64,000 nucleotides of DNA from Selenomonadales bacterium 4137-cl (GTDB taxonomy: Bacteria > Bacillota > Negativicutes > Sporomusales > UBA7701): positions 1 to 64,000 of the forward strand of contig JAUOZS010000002.1 of assembly GCA_032334055.1 (NCBI GenBank), written 5' to 3'. A program made the position numbers and the translations under genes. Position 1 is the stretch's first letter. The number at the start of each line of letters is the position of its first letter. Below, piece by piece: positions 17,348 through 26,587 of this stretch. The notes below the pieces were generated by a model. That model was not told the DNA's origin. It ran no database searches and saw only the letters and a list, made by a program, of their open reading frames with translations.

Positions 17348-19987
17348 TTAATGCAGTACCTCCACAACGCCCTTCGTACCATCCACCCTTATCCTGTCCC
17401 CGTCGTGGATCTTCTCCGTCGCCTCGTCCACTCCCACCACCGCCGGGATGCCGTACTCGCGGGCCACCACCGCCCCGTGGGTCATCAGCCCGCCCACCTC
17501 GGTCACCAGTCCGCTGGCTGAAACGAACAGCGGCGTCCAGCCAGGATCGGTGAACGGCGCCACCAGGATATCGCCCCGCTCCAGGTCGGCCTCCTCCAGC
17601 TTCGTCACCACCCGCGCCCGGCCCTCCACCGTCCCCGCCGACACCGCCATCCCCGCCAGCGCCCCAGGCGGCAGGTCGCGCGGCGCATACGAGCCGGCGA
17701 ACATCTCGCCCTCGCTCGTCATCACCCGCGGCGGCTTCAGCTTCTCGTACTCCGCGTACTTCTCCCGCCGTGCCGCGATTATTCTCTTGTCTGCCCGGCC
17801 GGTCGCCACCGCCGCCGTCAGCTCTTCCAGCGTCAGGTAAAAAACATCCTCCGGCTGCTCGATCGCCCCCTGGGCCGCTAAAGCCTCCGCCTCCTCCATG
17901 ATCGCCTTCTTGCACTCGTCCAGCAGGCTTACCATCAGATATTTCGGATACTCCCTCAAACCGATGAACTCCCGGTACGTCCGCGCCAGCCGGCCCATAA
18001 CCCGTGCTTTCATCCCGCCGGCCAGCCTGCGTTTCAGCCGCCGCCTCAGCTCCTGCGCCGCCCGCTCGGCGTCCGCCTTCCCCTGGGCGAACTTCCGCCG
18101 GTGCTCGCCCGGCTCGGTGCTGTGGATATGGCTGGCGATCGCCGGCACCAGCTGCGTCGGCCGCTCCCGCCAGCGCGGGCGGGTAATGTCGATCTCGCCC
18201 GGGCAGCGCATACCGTACTTGCGCAGAAAACTCTCGAACGCCGGCCGGATGGCGTCGCCGCCCTCCACCCGCCCCAGGCCTTCCAGGAAAGTTGCGTCCT
18301 CCGCCGTCTTCATATACGCCAGCGCCGCGGGGTAGGGGCGGATTACGTCCGCCAGGTCGCCCAGCACCAGGCCCATCTCGGACGACACGTTCCCCGGCGC
18401 CGACTTCGTCAGCTCGTCCAGCGGCGACGGCTCGCCCAGCCAGTACCGAGCCAGCCAGCCGATCAGCATCGACGCCATCCAGGCCGTGAACACCGGCGGC
18501 CCGATTTCCTCCATAAACGCATCGAACCCCATGCTGAAACTGTCGGCGATATACTTCAGCCGCTCCTGCCCCGGCCGCCTCGCCAGCTCGCGGCGCAGCT
18601 CGCCGACAAGCTGAGCGCAGAGCGCCTCCGTATCCGGGACCTTTATCTTATCCTGCAAAAGCAACTTCGGGACCGCCCCGGCCATCATCGCCAGGCTCTT
18701 CGTCATATAGGACTTCCCGCCTTTGGCCCGCTTGCGCGGCTGCAGCGAAGCGATAAAATCGCGGCGGCGGAGCACCTCGGCGATCGCGCTCGCGATCAGC
18801 GCGTCCGACTTGCTGTACATCGCCGGCGCCGTCTTGCGCCCCAGCCACGACGCCAGCGAATCGGTGATATCGATATACATCCTTCCCCCCGCGGCCACCG
18901 GCACCCAGCGATTGTCCACCGCCTCCATCGTATTCTCCCAGATCGACATCCCCAGCGGTCTGATCGGATCGGTCATCATCTGCACATGGCCGAAGGACAC
19001 GTATACCCCCGGCGCGTCGCCGGCCGTCTCCGGCAAGGGGTAGAGCGTCGTTATCGGCCGGCTCTGCACGATGTAAAACCGCCCCCCGGCCCGCGCCCAC
19101 TCGATATCCTGCGGCGCGCCGAAATGCTCCTCGATCTCCCGGCCCAGCGCCGCCAGCTCCGCGATCGCCGCGTCGGGCAGCGCCTGCTCGCGCTGCCGCC
19201 CGGCGGGAACCTCCCGCTCCTCCGTGCCGCCGTCCGCCAGCGGGTATATCGCCAGCTTCTTGGCCGCCACCTGCCGCTTCACGATCCGTCCGCTCCGCAC
19301 CTTGTACAGGTCGGCGCTCACCAGCCCCGACACCAGCGCCTCCCCCAGCCCGAAGGCCGCGTCGATCGACGCCACCCTGCGGTTGCCGCTCACCGGGTCG
19401 GCGGTGAACATTATCCCCGCCACCTCCGGGAAAACCATCCGCTGCACAACCACCGCCAGCCGCACCTTGCCATGATCGAAACCGTTCTTCGCCCGGTAGG
19501 CGATCGCCCGGTCGGTGAACAGCGACGCCCAGCACCGCTTCACATGGTAAAGCAGCTCGCCTTCCCCTTTAACATTCAGATAAGTATCCTGTTGGCCGGC
19601 GAACGACGCCCCCGGCAGGTCCTCGGCCGTCGCGCTCGAACGCACCGCGTAGGCGTGCCCGGCTCCCGCCCGCCGCCAGGCGCGGACGATTTCCGCCGCC
19701 ACTGGCGCGGGGATGGCCAGGCTCTCCAAATGGGCGCGGATGCGGCCGCCTACGGCGCGGATCTCCGCCAGCGCCCCGGGGCCCACCCGGCCCAGCTCGG
19801 CCAGCAGCGCCGCGAACTCGCCGCTCTTGGCCGCAAATTCCTCATAGGCCTCCGTCGTCACGCAGAACCCGGCCGGCACCGCCACCCCCGGGATGCGGCA
19901 CAGCTCGCCGAGGTTAGCCCCCTTGCCGCCCGCACGGGCCAGGTCAGTCTTGCCTATCGCCGCGAAATCCAGCACATACCTGTCCAT
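17348..19987 (-). CDS. rph: Rifampin phosphotransferase-like / PEP-synthase-related enzyme
   Basis: An 879-residue cytoplasmic dikinase. Residues 1-320 are a PPDK-type ATP-grasp domain (GGKGANLGEL, AVRSSATAEDLPGASFAGQQ), 330-780 a mostly helical central domain, and 790-879 the swivelling phosphohistidine domain with GGLMTHGAVVAREYGIPAV (His837). True PEP synthase ends with a PEP/pyruvate-binding TIM barrel after the histidine domain; here the chain stops at the histidine domain and the large central region lies before it. This is the domain order and length of Rph, which phosphorylates rifamycins using ATP. Rifamycin resistance is therefore the best inference; a different acceptor is possible. 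The symbol is tentative. Confidence 0.75.
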   Translation of the reverse strand: MDRYVLDFAAIGKTDLARAGGKGANLGELCRIPGVAVPAGFCVTTEAYEEFAAKSGEFAALLAELGRVGPGALAEIRAVGGRIRAHLESLAIPAPVAAEIVRAWRRAGAGHAYAVRSSATAEDLPGASFAGQQDTYLNVKGEGELLYHVKRCWASLFTDRAIAYRAKNGFDHGKVRLAVVVQRMVFPEVAGIMFTADPVSGNRRVASIDAAFGLGEALVSGLVSADLYKVRSGRIVKRQVAAKKLAIYPLADGGTEEREVPAGRQREQALPDAAIAELAALGREIEEHFGAPQDIEWARAGGRFYIVQSRPITTLYPLPETAGDAPGVYVSFGHVQMMTDPIRPLGMSIWENTMEAVDNRWVPVAAGGRMYIDITDSLASWLGRKTAPAMYSKSDALIASAIAEVLRRRDFIASLQPRKRAKGGKSYMTKSLAMMAGAVPKLLLQDKIKVPDTEALCAQLVGELRRELARRPGQERLKYIADSFSMGFDAFMEEIGPPVFTAWMASMLIGWLARYWLGEPSPLDELTKSAPGNVSSEMGLVLGDLADVIRPYPAALAYMKTAEDATFLEGLGRVEGGDAIRPAFESFLRKYGMRCPGEIDITRPRWRERPTQLVPAIASHIHSTEPGEHRRKFAQGKADAERAAQELRRRLKRRLAGGMKARVMGRLARTYREFIGLREYPKYLMVSLLDECKKAIMEEAEALAAQGAIEQPEDVFYLTLEELTAAVATGRADKRIIAARREKYAEYEKLKPPRVMTSEGEMFAGSYAPRDLPPGALAGMAVSAGTVEGRARVVTKLEEADLERGDILVAPFTDPGWTPLFVSASGLVTEVGGLMTHGAVVAREYGIPAVVGVDEATEKIHDGDRIRVDGTKGVVEVLH

Positions 19988-20207
19988 CGTCGTCCTCCCT
20001 CCGGGATCGTCCGCTAATAGCCTTCCCGGCCGCGGGGCAAAAATTGCCCCCGACGGCCCGAACCCCGAAGAAGTACCTCGCCATTGTCGCCGGCAGCGGC
20101 GTGAAGACCGTCAAAGGCCATGCGCGGCATAAGTAGGAAATGCCGGATCTTTGCCGAATAATGCAACAAACGCCCCTCAGACGCGGGAAACAGAGGAAAG
20201 GCTTATT

Positions 20208-21923
20208 ATGAACGTATTTTCGTCACAGGCGGGCTGGCCTGCGTCGCAGGTGCTGATCTATCACCCGATACAAGATATCTGGATATATCTCCTGGCGGCG
20301 GCGGTGCTGCTGTCGCTGTCGGTGTATACCTGGCGGTACCGGCAGTCGCCGCCAGCCTTGTACCTCGCTCTTGGCTCCGCCGCCCGGGTCGTCTGGCTGG
20401 TCGCCCTGGTCATGATTACCGTCAGCCCGGCTCTGGCCGACAAGCTTCGTTGGGCCGTCATCCACCAACTAGGCGCCCTGGCCGTCATCCCAGTGGCTCT
20501 CATGACCGCCCTCCACCTCACCGGCCAACGGCCGGTCGTCATCCGCGCCGCCCGTGTCTTCCTCCTCGCCATCACCGGCTTTTTCTGGCTGGCTGTTCTT
20601 ACCGGCGGCTGGCACGACTGGTACTGGCGAGGCCTACCGTGGGACGTCGCGACCTTCGGTTTCATTCGCGGGCCGCTTTTCTGGACGGCCATGATTATAG
20701 GCTACCTGACACTCGCGGTTACCCTGGCGCTATACATCCACCGTGCGGTCCGCACCTCCGGACTGCGGCGCTGGCAGGCACTGGCCGTCCCGGCCGACAT
20801 GGTGATATCGGCGGCCGGCCATATCCTCTGGATTACCGGCCCATCAACGAGCTTCGCGTTGCCGCTGGGCTTCCTGCTCGGCAGCCTGGTGTGGTTTGCC
20901 ATCTTTTTCGGGCTGCGGGTCTTCGACCTGCAGGAGCTGGCCGAGGCCACGGTCACGCGCGATATGAACGACTGCCTGATTGTGACTGACGCCCAGGACT
21001 ACATCGTCGAGCTCAACCCGGCGGCCGAGGTGCTATTCCGCGAACAGGCGGCGGCAATGGCAGGCAGACGGGCGGCGGCGGCGTTCGCGCCCTGGCCGGC
21101 TTTAGCCGCGCTGGCGGAAAGCGGCGAGGCGCGGGCGGAGGAGATCGCGGTGGCCGGCGGCCACTACCTTGCCCGGGTGTCATTGTTGACCGGCTGGGGA
21201 GGCAGGCACTTCGGCAAGGCGATCGTCCTGCAGGATATCGGCGAACTGAAAAAGGCCCAGGCGAGGATAATCGAGCAGGAGAAGGCGTTGTCGATAATGG
21301 CGGAACGGGACCGGCTGGGGCGCGAGCTGCACGACGGGCCCGGCCAGGTATGGAACTATCTCAGCCTCAAACTGCAGACCGTCGACGCCTTCCTCACGAA
21401 CGGCCAGTCGCAGTTGGCGAAACAGGAGATCGCGGGACTCATCGGCACGGTCGGACAAATGAACGCTGACGCCAGGGCGTCGATCGTCGGCCTGAAGCTG
21501 GCCGGCGACACGGGCGACGATTTCATTGCCAAGCTGAGGGACTACCTGGCGTGGTACCGGGAAAGCACCGGCCTTGCCGTAGAGTTGGCCCTGCCGCCCG
21601 ACTGGACGGAAAAAATAATCAGCCGCTTTCGGGAAGTGCAGCTTCTCAGGATAATCCAGGAAGCGCTCACCAACGTCCGCAAGCATGCCGGCGCCGCCCG
21701 CGTCAGGGTCGGCATCGAGAAAATCGGCAAGCGGGCGGTCGTGTTGGTCGAGGACGACGGCTGCGGCTTCGATATGACGGCCCTTACGGCGGGCAAATCC
21801 AGCTTCGGGCTGCGGATCATGGCCGAACGGGCCGCGGAGGCGGGCGGACAGTTGGAGATAGAGTCGAAGGTCGGCCGGGGCACGAAGGTGATCGTCCGCT
21901 TCGACCCGGAAGGCAAGGTGTGA
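20208..21923 (+). CDS. Sensor histidine kinase, 7TM sensor, PAS, HisKA_3 (NarL/LiaS class)
   Basis: A 571-residue inner-membrane kinase. About seven transmembrane helices fill residues 15-230 (7TM histidine-kinase sensor type). A PAS-like domain follows (CLIVTDAQDYIVELNPAAEV). The dimerisation domain has the phosphoacceptor in ERDRLGRELHDGPGQ, and the ATPase domain has IIQEALTNVRKHAGA, VEDDGCGFD and SFGLRIMAERA. GAGGAAAGG selects ATG 20208. The response regulator starts four bases after the stop, so they form an operon. The stimulus is unknown. The autotransporter locus immediately downstream is a plausible target. Confidence 0.93.
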   Translation: MNVFSSQAGWPASQVLIYHPIQDIWIYLLAAAVLLSLSVYTWRYRQSPPALYLALGSAARVVWLVALVMITVSPALADKLRWAVIHQLGALAVIPVALMTALHLTGQRPVVIRAARVFLLAITGFFWLAVLTGGWHDWYWRGLPWDVATFGFIRGPLFWTAMIIGYLTLAVTLALYIHRAVRTSGLRRWQALAVPADMVISAAGHILWITGPSTSFALPLGFLLGSLVWFAIFFGLRVFDLQELAEATVTRDMNDCLIVTDAQDYIVELNPAAEVLFREQAAAMAGRRAAAAFAPWPALAALAESGEARAEEIAVAGGHYLARVSLLTGWGGRHFGKAIVLQDIGELKKAQARIIEQEKALSIMAERDRLGRELHDGPGQVWNYLSLKLQTVDAFLTNGQSQLAKQEIAGLIGTVGQMNADARASIVGLKLAGDTGDDFIAKLRDYLAWYRESTGLAVELALPPDWTEKIISRFREVQLLRIIQEALTNVRKHAGAARVRVGIEKIGKRAVVLVEDDGCGFDMTALTAGKSSFGLRIMAERAAEAGGQLEIESKVGRGTKVIVRFDPEGKV

Positions 21924-21927
21924 AGCG

Positions 21928-22572
21928 ATGAGGATACTGCTGGTCGACGACCAGGCCCTGATGCTGGAGGGGCTGCGCAGCCTGCTGACGGCCAAGGGCT
22001 TTACGGTGGCGGGCACGGCGCAAAGCGGGGCGGAGGCGCTGATGAAATACGAGATGCTAAGGCCTGACCTCGTGCTGATGGATATCCAGATGGCCGGACT
22101 CGACGGCATAGAGACCACCAGGCTGCTGAAAAAGGAATACCCGGAGGCCAAGGTCGTCATGCTCACCGGCGTCGAGACTGACAGCAACCTGGTAGCCGCC
22201 ATCCGGGCCGGGGCGGAAGGGTATCTTTTGAAGGATATGGATGCGGACGGCTTCGTGCGCCAGCTCGCGGCGGCCGCCGCCGGGGAGATGCCGTTCGCGC
22301 CGGGGCTGGCCAGGCGGCTGCTGGACAGGCTGAGCGACCGGCCACGGCCAGAGGACCACGGGCCCGGCGGCGAGGAGCGGCGACTGACCGAGCGGCAGAG
22401 CGAGCTTTTGCGGCTGCTGGCCGAGGGGCTGACCTACAAGGAGATCGCCGCCCGGCTGGGGCTGGCGGTGGATACGGTAAGGTACCACATCCGCGAGATA
22501 CTGGCCAAGACGCAACTGGCCAACCGGACGCAGCTCATCGCAAACGCCTCGCGCCTCACCGCCAAACCTTAA
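21928..22572 (+). CDS. LuxR/NarL-family response regulator
   Basis: A 214-residue DNA-binding regulator, partner of the kinase just upstream. The receiver domain has the acidic pair DD at residues 7-8, phosphoacceptor Asp52 in LVLMDIQM, Thr in MLTGVE and Lys in YLLKDMD. The C-terminal HTH (about 150-214) reads LTERQSELLRLLAEGLTYKE followed by IAARLGLAVDTVRYHI. It should bind DNA as a phosphorylated dimer. A strong terminator after it separates it from the next operon. Confidence 0.95.
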   Translation: MRILLVDDQALMLEGLRSLLTAKGFTVAGTAQSGAEALMKYEMLRPDLVLMDIQMAGLDGIETTRLLKKEYPEAKVVMLTGVETDSNLVAAIRAGAEGYLLKDMDADGFVRQLAAAAAGEMPFAPGLARRLLDRLSDRPRPEDHGPGGEERRLTERQSELLRLLAEGLTYKEIAARLGLAVDTVRYHIREILAKTQLANRTQLIANASRLTAKP

Positions 22573-22584
22573 TAAAAACTAACG

Positions 22585-22616
22585 AAAGTGGTAGTCGGCG
22601 ACTACCACTTTTTCTT
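22585..22616 (+). terminator. Terminator of the two-component operon
   Basis: An 11-bp stem (22585-22595 with 22601-22611) with a short loop, followed by TTTTTCTTTT overlapping its end. Confidence 0.85.
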
Positions 22617-22711
22617 TTGGGGGACTACCGGAAAAGGAGGTATGGAAAAAGACAAAATTTGCTACTATTGTCTTAAATGAGACAAGTATGGGCGCCCGGA
22701 GGGGAAAAACC

Positions 22712-23086
22712 GTGATCAAGGCAGCACTGGAGATCGGGATATGCGGCGCCGGCCCGCGATGGTCGGGCGTCGAGGAGATACTGCGCCGGCAGGAGGGCCT
22801 CCGGGTCAGGCGGCTGGGCGACTCGCTGGCGGCAGCCGTCCCGGAGATATTGATGCTGTCGCCGCACGCGGTGCTGTTCGAGATAAACCGGGCCGCCCCG
22901 GCCGATATCGCCGTCATCATGCAAAGGCTGCCGGGGACGCGGCTGATAGGCCTGAGCGCCGCCGGCGACGCTCTGACGGTATTCGCGGCCAGCGAGCGCA
23001 CCGTGCGGAGCGTCGAGGAGCTGGCGCTCATCGTTGAGGGCGGCCACGCCGCCCCCGTGAACGAAAGGAGAAACGACCATGCGTAA
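22712..23086 (+). CDS. Degenerate receiver-like protein coupled to the autotransporter
   Basis: A 124-residue protein of no clear family. Its length and pattern resemble a response-regulator receiver domain: an opening strand (AALEIGICGAG), EEILRRQEGLRVRRL, PEILMLSPHAVLFEI at the place of the phospho-Asp strand, and GTRLIGLSAAGDALTVFAA. The acidic pair, phosphoacceptor Asp and conserved Lys are all missing, so it would be a pseudo-receiver. GGAGGGG (22698-22704) favours GTG 22712 over an ATG 24 bases upstream. Its stop lies inside the next gene's start (ATGCGTAA), an 8-base overlap implying translational coupling. It may regulate adhesin production; that is inference. Confidence 0.6.
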   Translation: MIKAALEIGICGAGPRWSGVEEILRRQEGLRVRRLGDSLAAAVPEILMLSPHAVLFEINRAAPADIAVIMQRLPGTRLIGLSAAGDALTVFAASERTVRSVEELALIVEGGHAAPVNERRNDHA

Positions 23087-26000
23087 AACAAGATTGCTCG
23101 CCACCGGCATGCTCGGCTTCTGGCTGTGGCTGGCCGGCCTGCCCGCCAACCACGACACCGCCGGCCAGTGGCTGGCCGGCCGCCTGTCCCCCGCCCGCGC
23201 CGCCGACGTCAGCGGCGAAGTCACCGCCGGCGCCACCCTGACCGGCGATAACGTTGTCGGCACCTCCCTGACCGTCAATGCGGAACTCTACACCGGCAGC
23301 GGCACCCTGACCGTCAACGCCGGCGCCACCCTCACCAACAACAACATTTTATGGAATTGGGATACCAGCAATGTCTATGGCACGCTCATCAACAACGGCA
23401 CCATCGTCAACAACGACACCGGCGTCCTGTCGCCCGGCGGCGGCAAACTTGGCCGCATTACCGGCGGCAACCTGACCAACAATAACACCATCATCAATTA
23501 TTCCGATATTGGGTCGGCCGGCGGCACCCTCACCAACAACGGCACCATTGCCAACCTCGGCGCCGGCAACATGGCCTTTCATCATGGCACCAACCGGGGC
23601 CGCATTACCAGCGACAGCGGCGGCTCGCTTACCTTGTATGATACGGCCAACGAGAGCGGCGGCACCATAACCGGCTACGGCAGCCTTCGCATATACACCT
23701 CCACAAATAAAAGCGGCGGCACCATAACCGGCTACGGCAGCATAGTCATAGAAGCCTCTACAAATGACGCCGGCGCCGCCATCGACAACTACGGCACCGG
23801 TGTTACTATAAACCTTGTAAATAGCGGCACCGTGACCAACTACGCCGGTGGCACGCTGGACATGGCCCGGTCCACGGAAAACAATGCCGGCGGGAAGATC
23901 GTGAATCACGGCACCCTGACAAATACCCAATATACGGCCGGGCTGAAAATGACCAATAACGGTATCCTGGAAAACAGCGGCTTTTTCCAAAACACGTATA
24001 CTCTCGGCTTGCGGGCCGTCCTGGACAACAACGGCGCGCTGACCAACAACGCCGGCGGCACCGTCGACAATCGCGGCCTCATCACCAACAACGCCGGCGG
24101 CACCATCGACAACGGCGGCACCTTCGCCAACGCCTACAGCTTCGACAACCTCGGCACCGTCGTCAACCGCGGGACGTTCTCCGGTCTCGGCGCCGTCTCC
24201 ACCGTCAACCGCGGCACCTTCACCAACGCCGGCGTGTTGACCGTCCTGGACAATTATCAGACCCTGACCAACACCGGCACGGCCTCCTATGTGAATAACG
24301 GCTGGGTGGTCTGGCAGGGCGACGGGCATACCCATCCCAATGTCGCCACCCTGGACAACAGCGGCACCCTCGTCGATGTCACGAATTACGCCACCATCAC
24401 CAACCGCGCCGCCGGGACGATCGCCGTCACCGCCGGGGCCGTTAACTGCGGCGGCCAGCTGACCAACTACGGCCGCCTCGTCAACAACGGCCTGTTTCTT
24501 AACATGGATGACCAAAGCAGCGGCGGTTACGCCTACAACCCGCTCGTCACCGGCACCCTCACCAACAACGGCAGCATTACCAACAGCGCCGGCGCCACCT
24601 TCGAGAACAAGGGCGGCGCCACCCTGAACAACAACGGCACCCTCTACAACTACGGCACCTTCGCCAACAAAGAGAATATGACCAACGACGGCCACGTCCC
24701 CGGCACCATCGCCAACACCGGTGCCATCTACAACTACGGCACGCTTACCAATCAGGACGGCTCGACCCTCACCTCCAGCGGCTCCCTCTACAACTACGGC
24801 ACCTTCACCAACGCCGCCGGCTCTACCCTTACCGTCACCGGCGGCACGGTATACGGCCCCATCGTCAACAACGGCACTTTCAACATCAGCGGCGGCAGCT
24901 TCACCCTGCCGGCCGCCGGGCAGAGGCTGTCGATCACCAACCTCAGCGGCTCCGCCGCTTTCAGCTTCGCCGGCATCACCGCCGGCGCGCCGGACGTCAC
25001 CGTCACGACCAGCGCCGCGGGCAGCCATACGCTGACGGTCATGGGCAGCGGCGCGGCGACGGGGACGGCGAAGGCGGTCGACCTGCCGGCCGGCAGCACG
25101 GCGACGTTCACGGGCGGCGGCGACGTGGGGGCTTACTACTGCACGCTGGCCAAGGGGTCGACCCTGGGCCTCGACGCCGAGGACTACTATTTCAGCAGCA
25201 GCGGCCTGCCGTCGGCCATCTCGAAGGCGGCCATGGGCACGACGGTGAGCACGACGACGCTCTGGTACGGCGAGATGAACGAGATACGGAAGCGGATGGG
25301 CGAGCTGCGGATGGGCGGCCAGTCGGCGGACGATTTCTGGGCGCGGGCTTACGCCAGCCGCTTCACGGTGCGGCCGGCGGGGGCGGGCGGCTACAGCCAG
25401 CGGATGAACGGCCTGGAGCTCGGCAGGGACAACCCGCGGAGTTTCGCGGGGGGCAAGAAGTACACCGGGTTCCTGCTCGGCTACGGCAAGGCGGACAACA
25501 CGTTCGACGGCGGCAGTGGCGGGACGACGGAGAGCGGCTATCTGGGGGCCTACGCGAGCTGGGTGCGGGAGAACGGGGCGTATTGCGACGTGATCGGCAA
25601 GTACAACCGGTTCAATACGCGCTTCTCGACGGCGAGCGACCGCGGTGCCTACGAGAACAGCGGCTTCGGGCTGTCGGCGGAGCTGGGCAAGAGGTTCGAG
25701 CGGGGCGACGGCTTCTTTATCGAGCCGGCGGCGGAGCTTGCGGCGCTGTGGGCGGGCCGGGCGGCGTACACGACGGCGAACGGCCTGAGCGTGGAGGCGC
25801 CGGCGGCGACGTCGCTGCAACTGAGGCTGGGGCTGACGGGCGGCCGCAAGTGGCAGGGGGCTGACGGGGCGGGCCGGCAATTGTACGGCAAGGTGGCGTG
25901 GGTGAACGAGTACAGGGGCGACTCCACGACGCGGGTGGACGGGGCGACGTTCGAGACGAGCGTGAAGGGCCACCAGTGGGTGGCTGGGCTTGGATTCGTG

Positions 26001-26105
26001 TACGACAGCGGCAGAAGCCAGCTTTACATCGACGCCGAGAAGTCGTGGGGGACGACGGTCAGCAAGGACTGGGGCGTCAACGCCGGTATGCGTTGGAAGT
26101 TTTGA
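23079..26105 (+). CDS. Type V autotransporter adhesin
   Basis: A 1008-residue surface protein. Residues 1-43 form a long signal peptide ending in PARAADV. Residues about 45-620 consist of degenerate repeats of the type LTNNGTI, NAGGT and YGTFTN, a parallel beta-helix passenger. A linker leads to the C-terminal autotransporter barrel (about 720-1008) with RMNGLELG, GFLLGYGKAD, AYASWVRENG and the terminal aromatic residue of ...AGMRWKF recognised by the BAM machinery. This requires an outer membrane. AAAGGAG precedes the ATG. Codon choice changes near 25030: passenger codons end mainly in C and barrel codons mainly in G, as if the domains had different histories. Confidence 0.92.
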   Translation: MRKTRLLATGMLGFWLWLAGLPANHDTAGQWLAGRLSPARAADVSGEVTAGATLTGDNVVGTSLTVNAELYTGSGTLTVNAGATLTNNNILWNWDTSNVYGTLINNGTIVNNDTGVLSPGGGKLGRITGGNLTNNNTIINYSDIGSAGGTLTNNGTIANLGAGNMAFHHGTNRGRITSDSGGSLTLYDTANESGGTITGYGSLRIYTSTNKSGGTITGYGSIVIEASTNDAGAAIDNYGTGVTINLVNSGTVTNYAGGTLDMARSTENNAGGKIVNHGTLTNTQYTAGLKMTNNGILENSGFFQNTYTLGLRAVLDNNGALTNNAGGTVDNRGLITNNAGGTIDNGGTFANAYSFDNLGTVVNRGTFSGLGAVSTVNRGTFTNAGVLTVLDNYQTLTNTGTASYVNNGWVVWQGDGHTHPNVATLDNSGTLVDVTNYATITNRAAGTIAVTAGAVNCGGQLTNYGRLVNNGLFLNMDDQSSGGYAYNPLVTGTLTNNGSITNSAGATFENKGGATLNNNGTLYNYGTFANKENMTNDGHVPGTIANTGAIYNYGTLTNQDGSTLTSSGSLYNYGTFTNAAGSTLTVTGGTVYGPIVNNGTFNISGGSFTLPAAGQRLSITNLSGSAAFSFAGITAGAPDVTVTTSAAGSHTLTVMGSGAATGTAKAVDLPAGSTATFTGGGDVGAYYCTLAKGSTLGLDAEDYYFSSSGLPSAISKAAMGTTVSTTTLWYGEMNEIRKRMGELRMGGQSADDFWARAYASRFTVRPAGAGGYSQRMNGLELGRDNPRSFAGGKKYTGFLLGYGKADNTFDGGSGGTTESGYLGAYASWVRENGAYCDVIGKYNRFNTRFSTASDRGAYENSGFGLSAELGKRFERGDGFFIEPAAELAALWAGRAAYTTANGLSVEAPAATSLQLRLGLTGGRKWQGADGAGRQLYGKVAWVNEYRGDSTTRVDGATFETSVKGHQWVAGLGFVYDSGRSQLYIDAEKSWGTTVSKDWGVNAGMRWKF

Positions 26106-26141
26106 GCAAGCGGAGTATTTCTCTCATACCTTCATCACCTC

Positions 26142-26172
26142 GCTGCGGAAGCCAGGCTTCCGCAGCTTTCTT
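26142..26172 (+). terminator. Terminator of the autotransporter gene
   Basis: An 11-bp stem (26142-26152 with 26156-26166) with loop CAG, followed by TTTCTT. Confidence 0.7.
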
Positions 26173-26212
26173 CGTCCGCAAGCCGGCTTTTCCCCCGCGG
26201 CAGGTCTGTCTT

Positions 26213-26384
26213 CCGACGCCTTCTTCTCCGCCCATACTCCCTCCGCCGGACTCGTACCACATAACAGCGCACGCCCTGCTTCCGCCGCCTTCCTTTACTG
26301 CCCATGCGCCCTCCGCCGGACTCGTACCACATAACAGCCCACGCCCTGCTTCCGCCGCCTTCTTTTACTGCCCATACTCCCCTG
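26213..26384 (+). repeat. 70-bp tandem repeat, about 2.4 copies
   Basis: The block CTCCGCCGGACTCGTACCAC recurs at 26241 and 26311 and ACGCCCTGCTTCCGCCGCC at 26271 and 26341, giving a 70-base period. A partial, more diverged unit starts at 26213 and another ends near 26384. No gene is supported here. Open frames across it are artefacts of the repeat. Confidence 0.8.
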
Positions 26385-26488
26385 AATCGCAGTCAGGTCT
26401 GTTCAGCTTTCAGTCAGGCACCTTGGTTAAGGCGAACTTAGCCGCTTCCGACACACCAATCCGACCGGGAAAATTTACAAAACCCCCC

Positions 26489-26517
26489 TTGACTTTGCCG
26501 ATGAGCATTATTATAAT
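26489..26517 (+). promoter_or_regulatory. Sigma-A promoter of the peroxiredoxin gene
   Basis: TTGACT (26489-26494) and TATAAT (26512-26517) are spaced by exactly 17 bases, 70 bases before the peroxiredoxin start. Confidence 0.85.
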
Positions 26518-26527
26518 ATAAACAAAG

Positions 26528-26557
26528 GATAATAATTATTGATTAATGATTATTATC
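26528..26557. promoter_or_regulatory. Fur/PerR-family operator
   Basis: A dyad with arms GATAATAAT (26528-26536) and ATTATTATC (ending at 26557) surrounds TATTGATTAATG, matching the AT-rich symmetry of Fur and PerR boxes. It begins about 11 bases after the -10 element, where a bound repressor would block initiation. Peroxide or iron control is the likely reading. Confidence 0.7.
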
Positions 26558-26587
26558 AAAAATATTGTACATAGGAGGATCTACATA

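Noticed and set aside
18101..20017. A 638-codon frame antisense to the Rph-like gene
   Set aside because: Arg/His/Pro-rich shadow frame. The minus strand carries all ATP-grasp and phosphohistidine motifs.
20028..20138. A short frame ending KKYLAIVAGSGVKTVKGHARHK before the histidine kinase
   Set aside because: It has no acceptable start or ribosome site and overlaps the upstream region of the divergent gene; at most a relic.
23349..25973. An 874-codon open frame antisense to the autotransporter
   Set aside because: Its translation mirrors the passenger repeats and is Gly/Val/Arg-rich with no known motif. The + strand gene has a signal peptide, barrel and ribosome site.
25898..26521. A 207-codon frame continuing past the autotransporter stop
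   Set aside because: It covers the end of the barrel in another frame and then the 70-bp tandem repeat; no ribosome site or motif.
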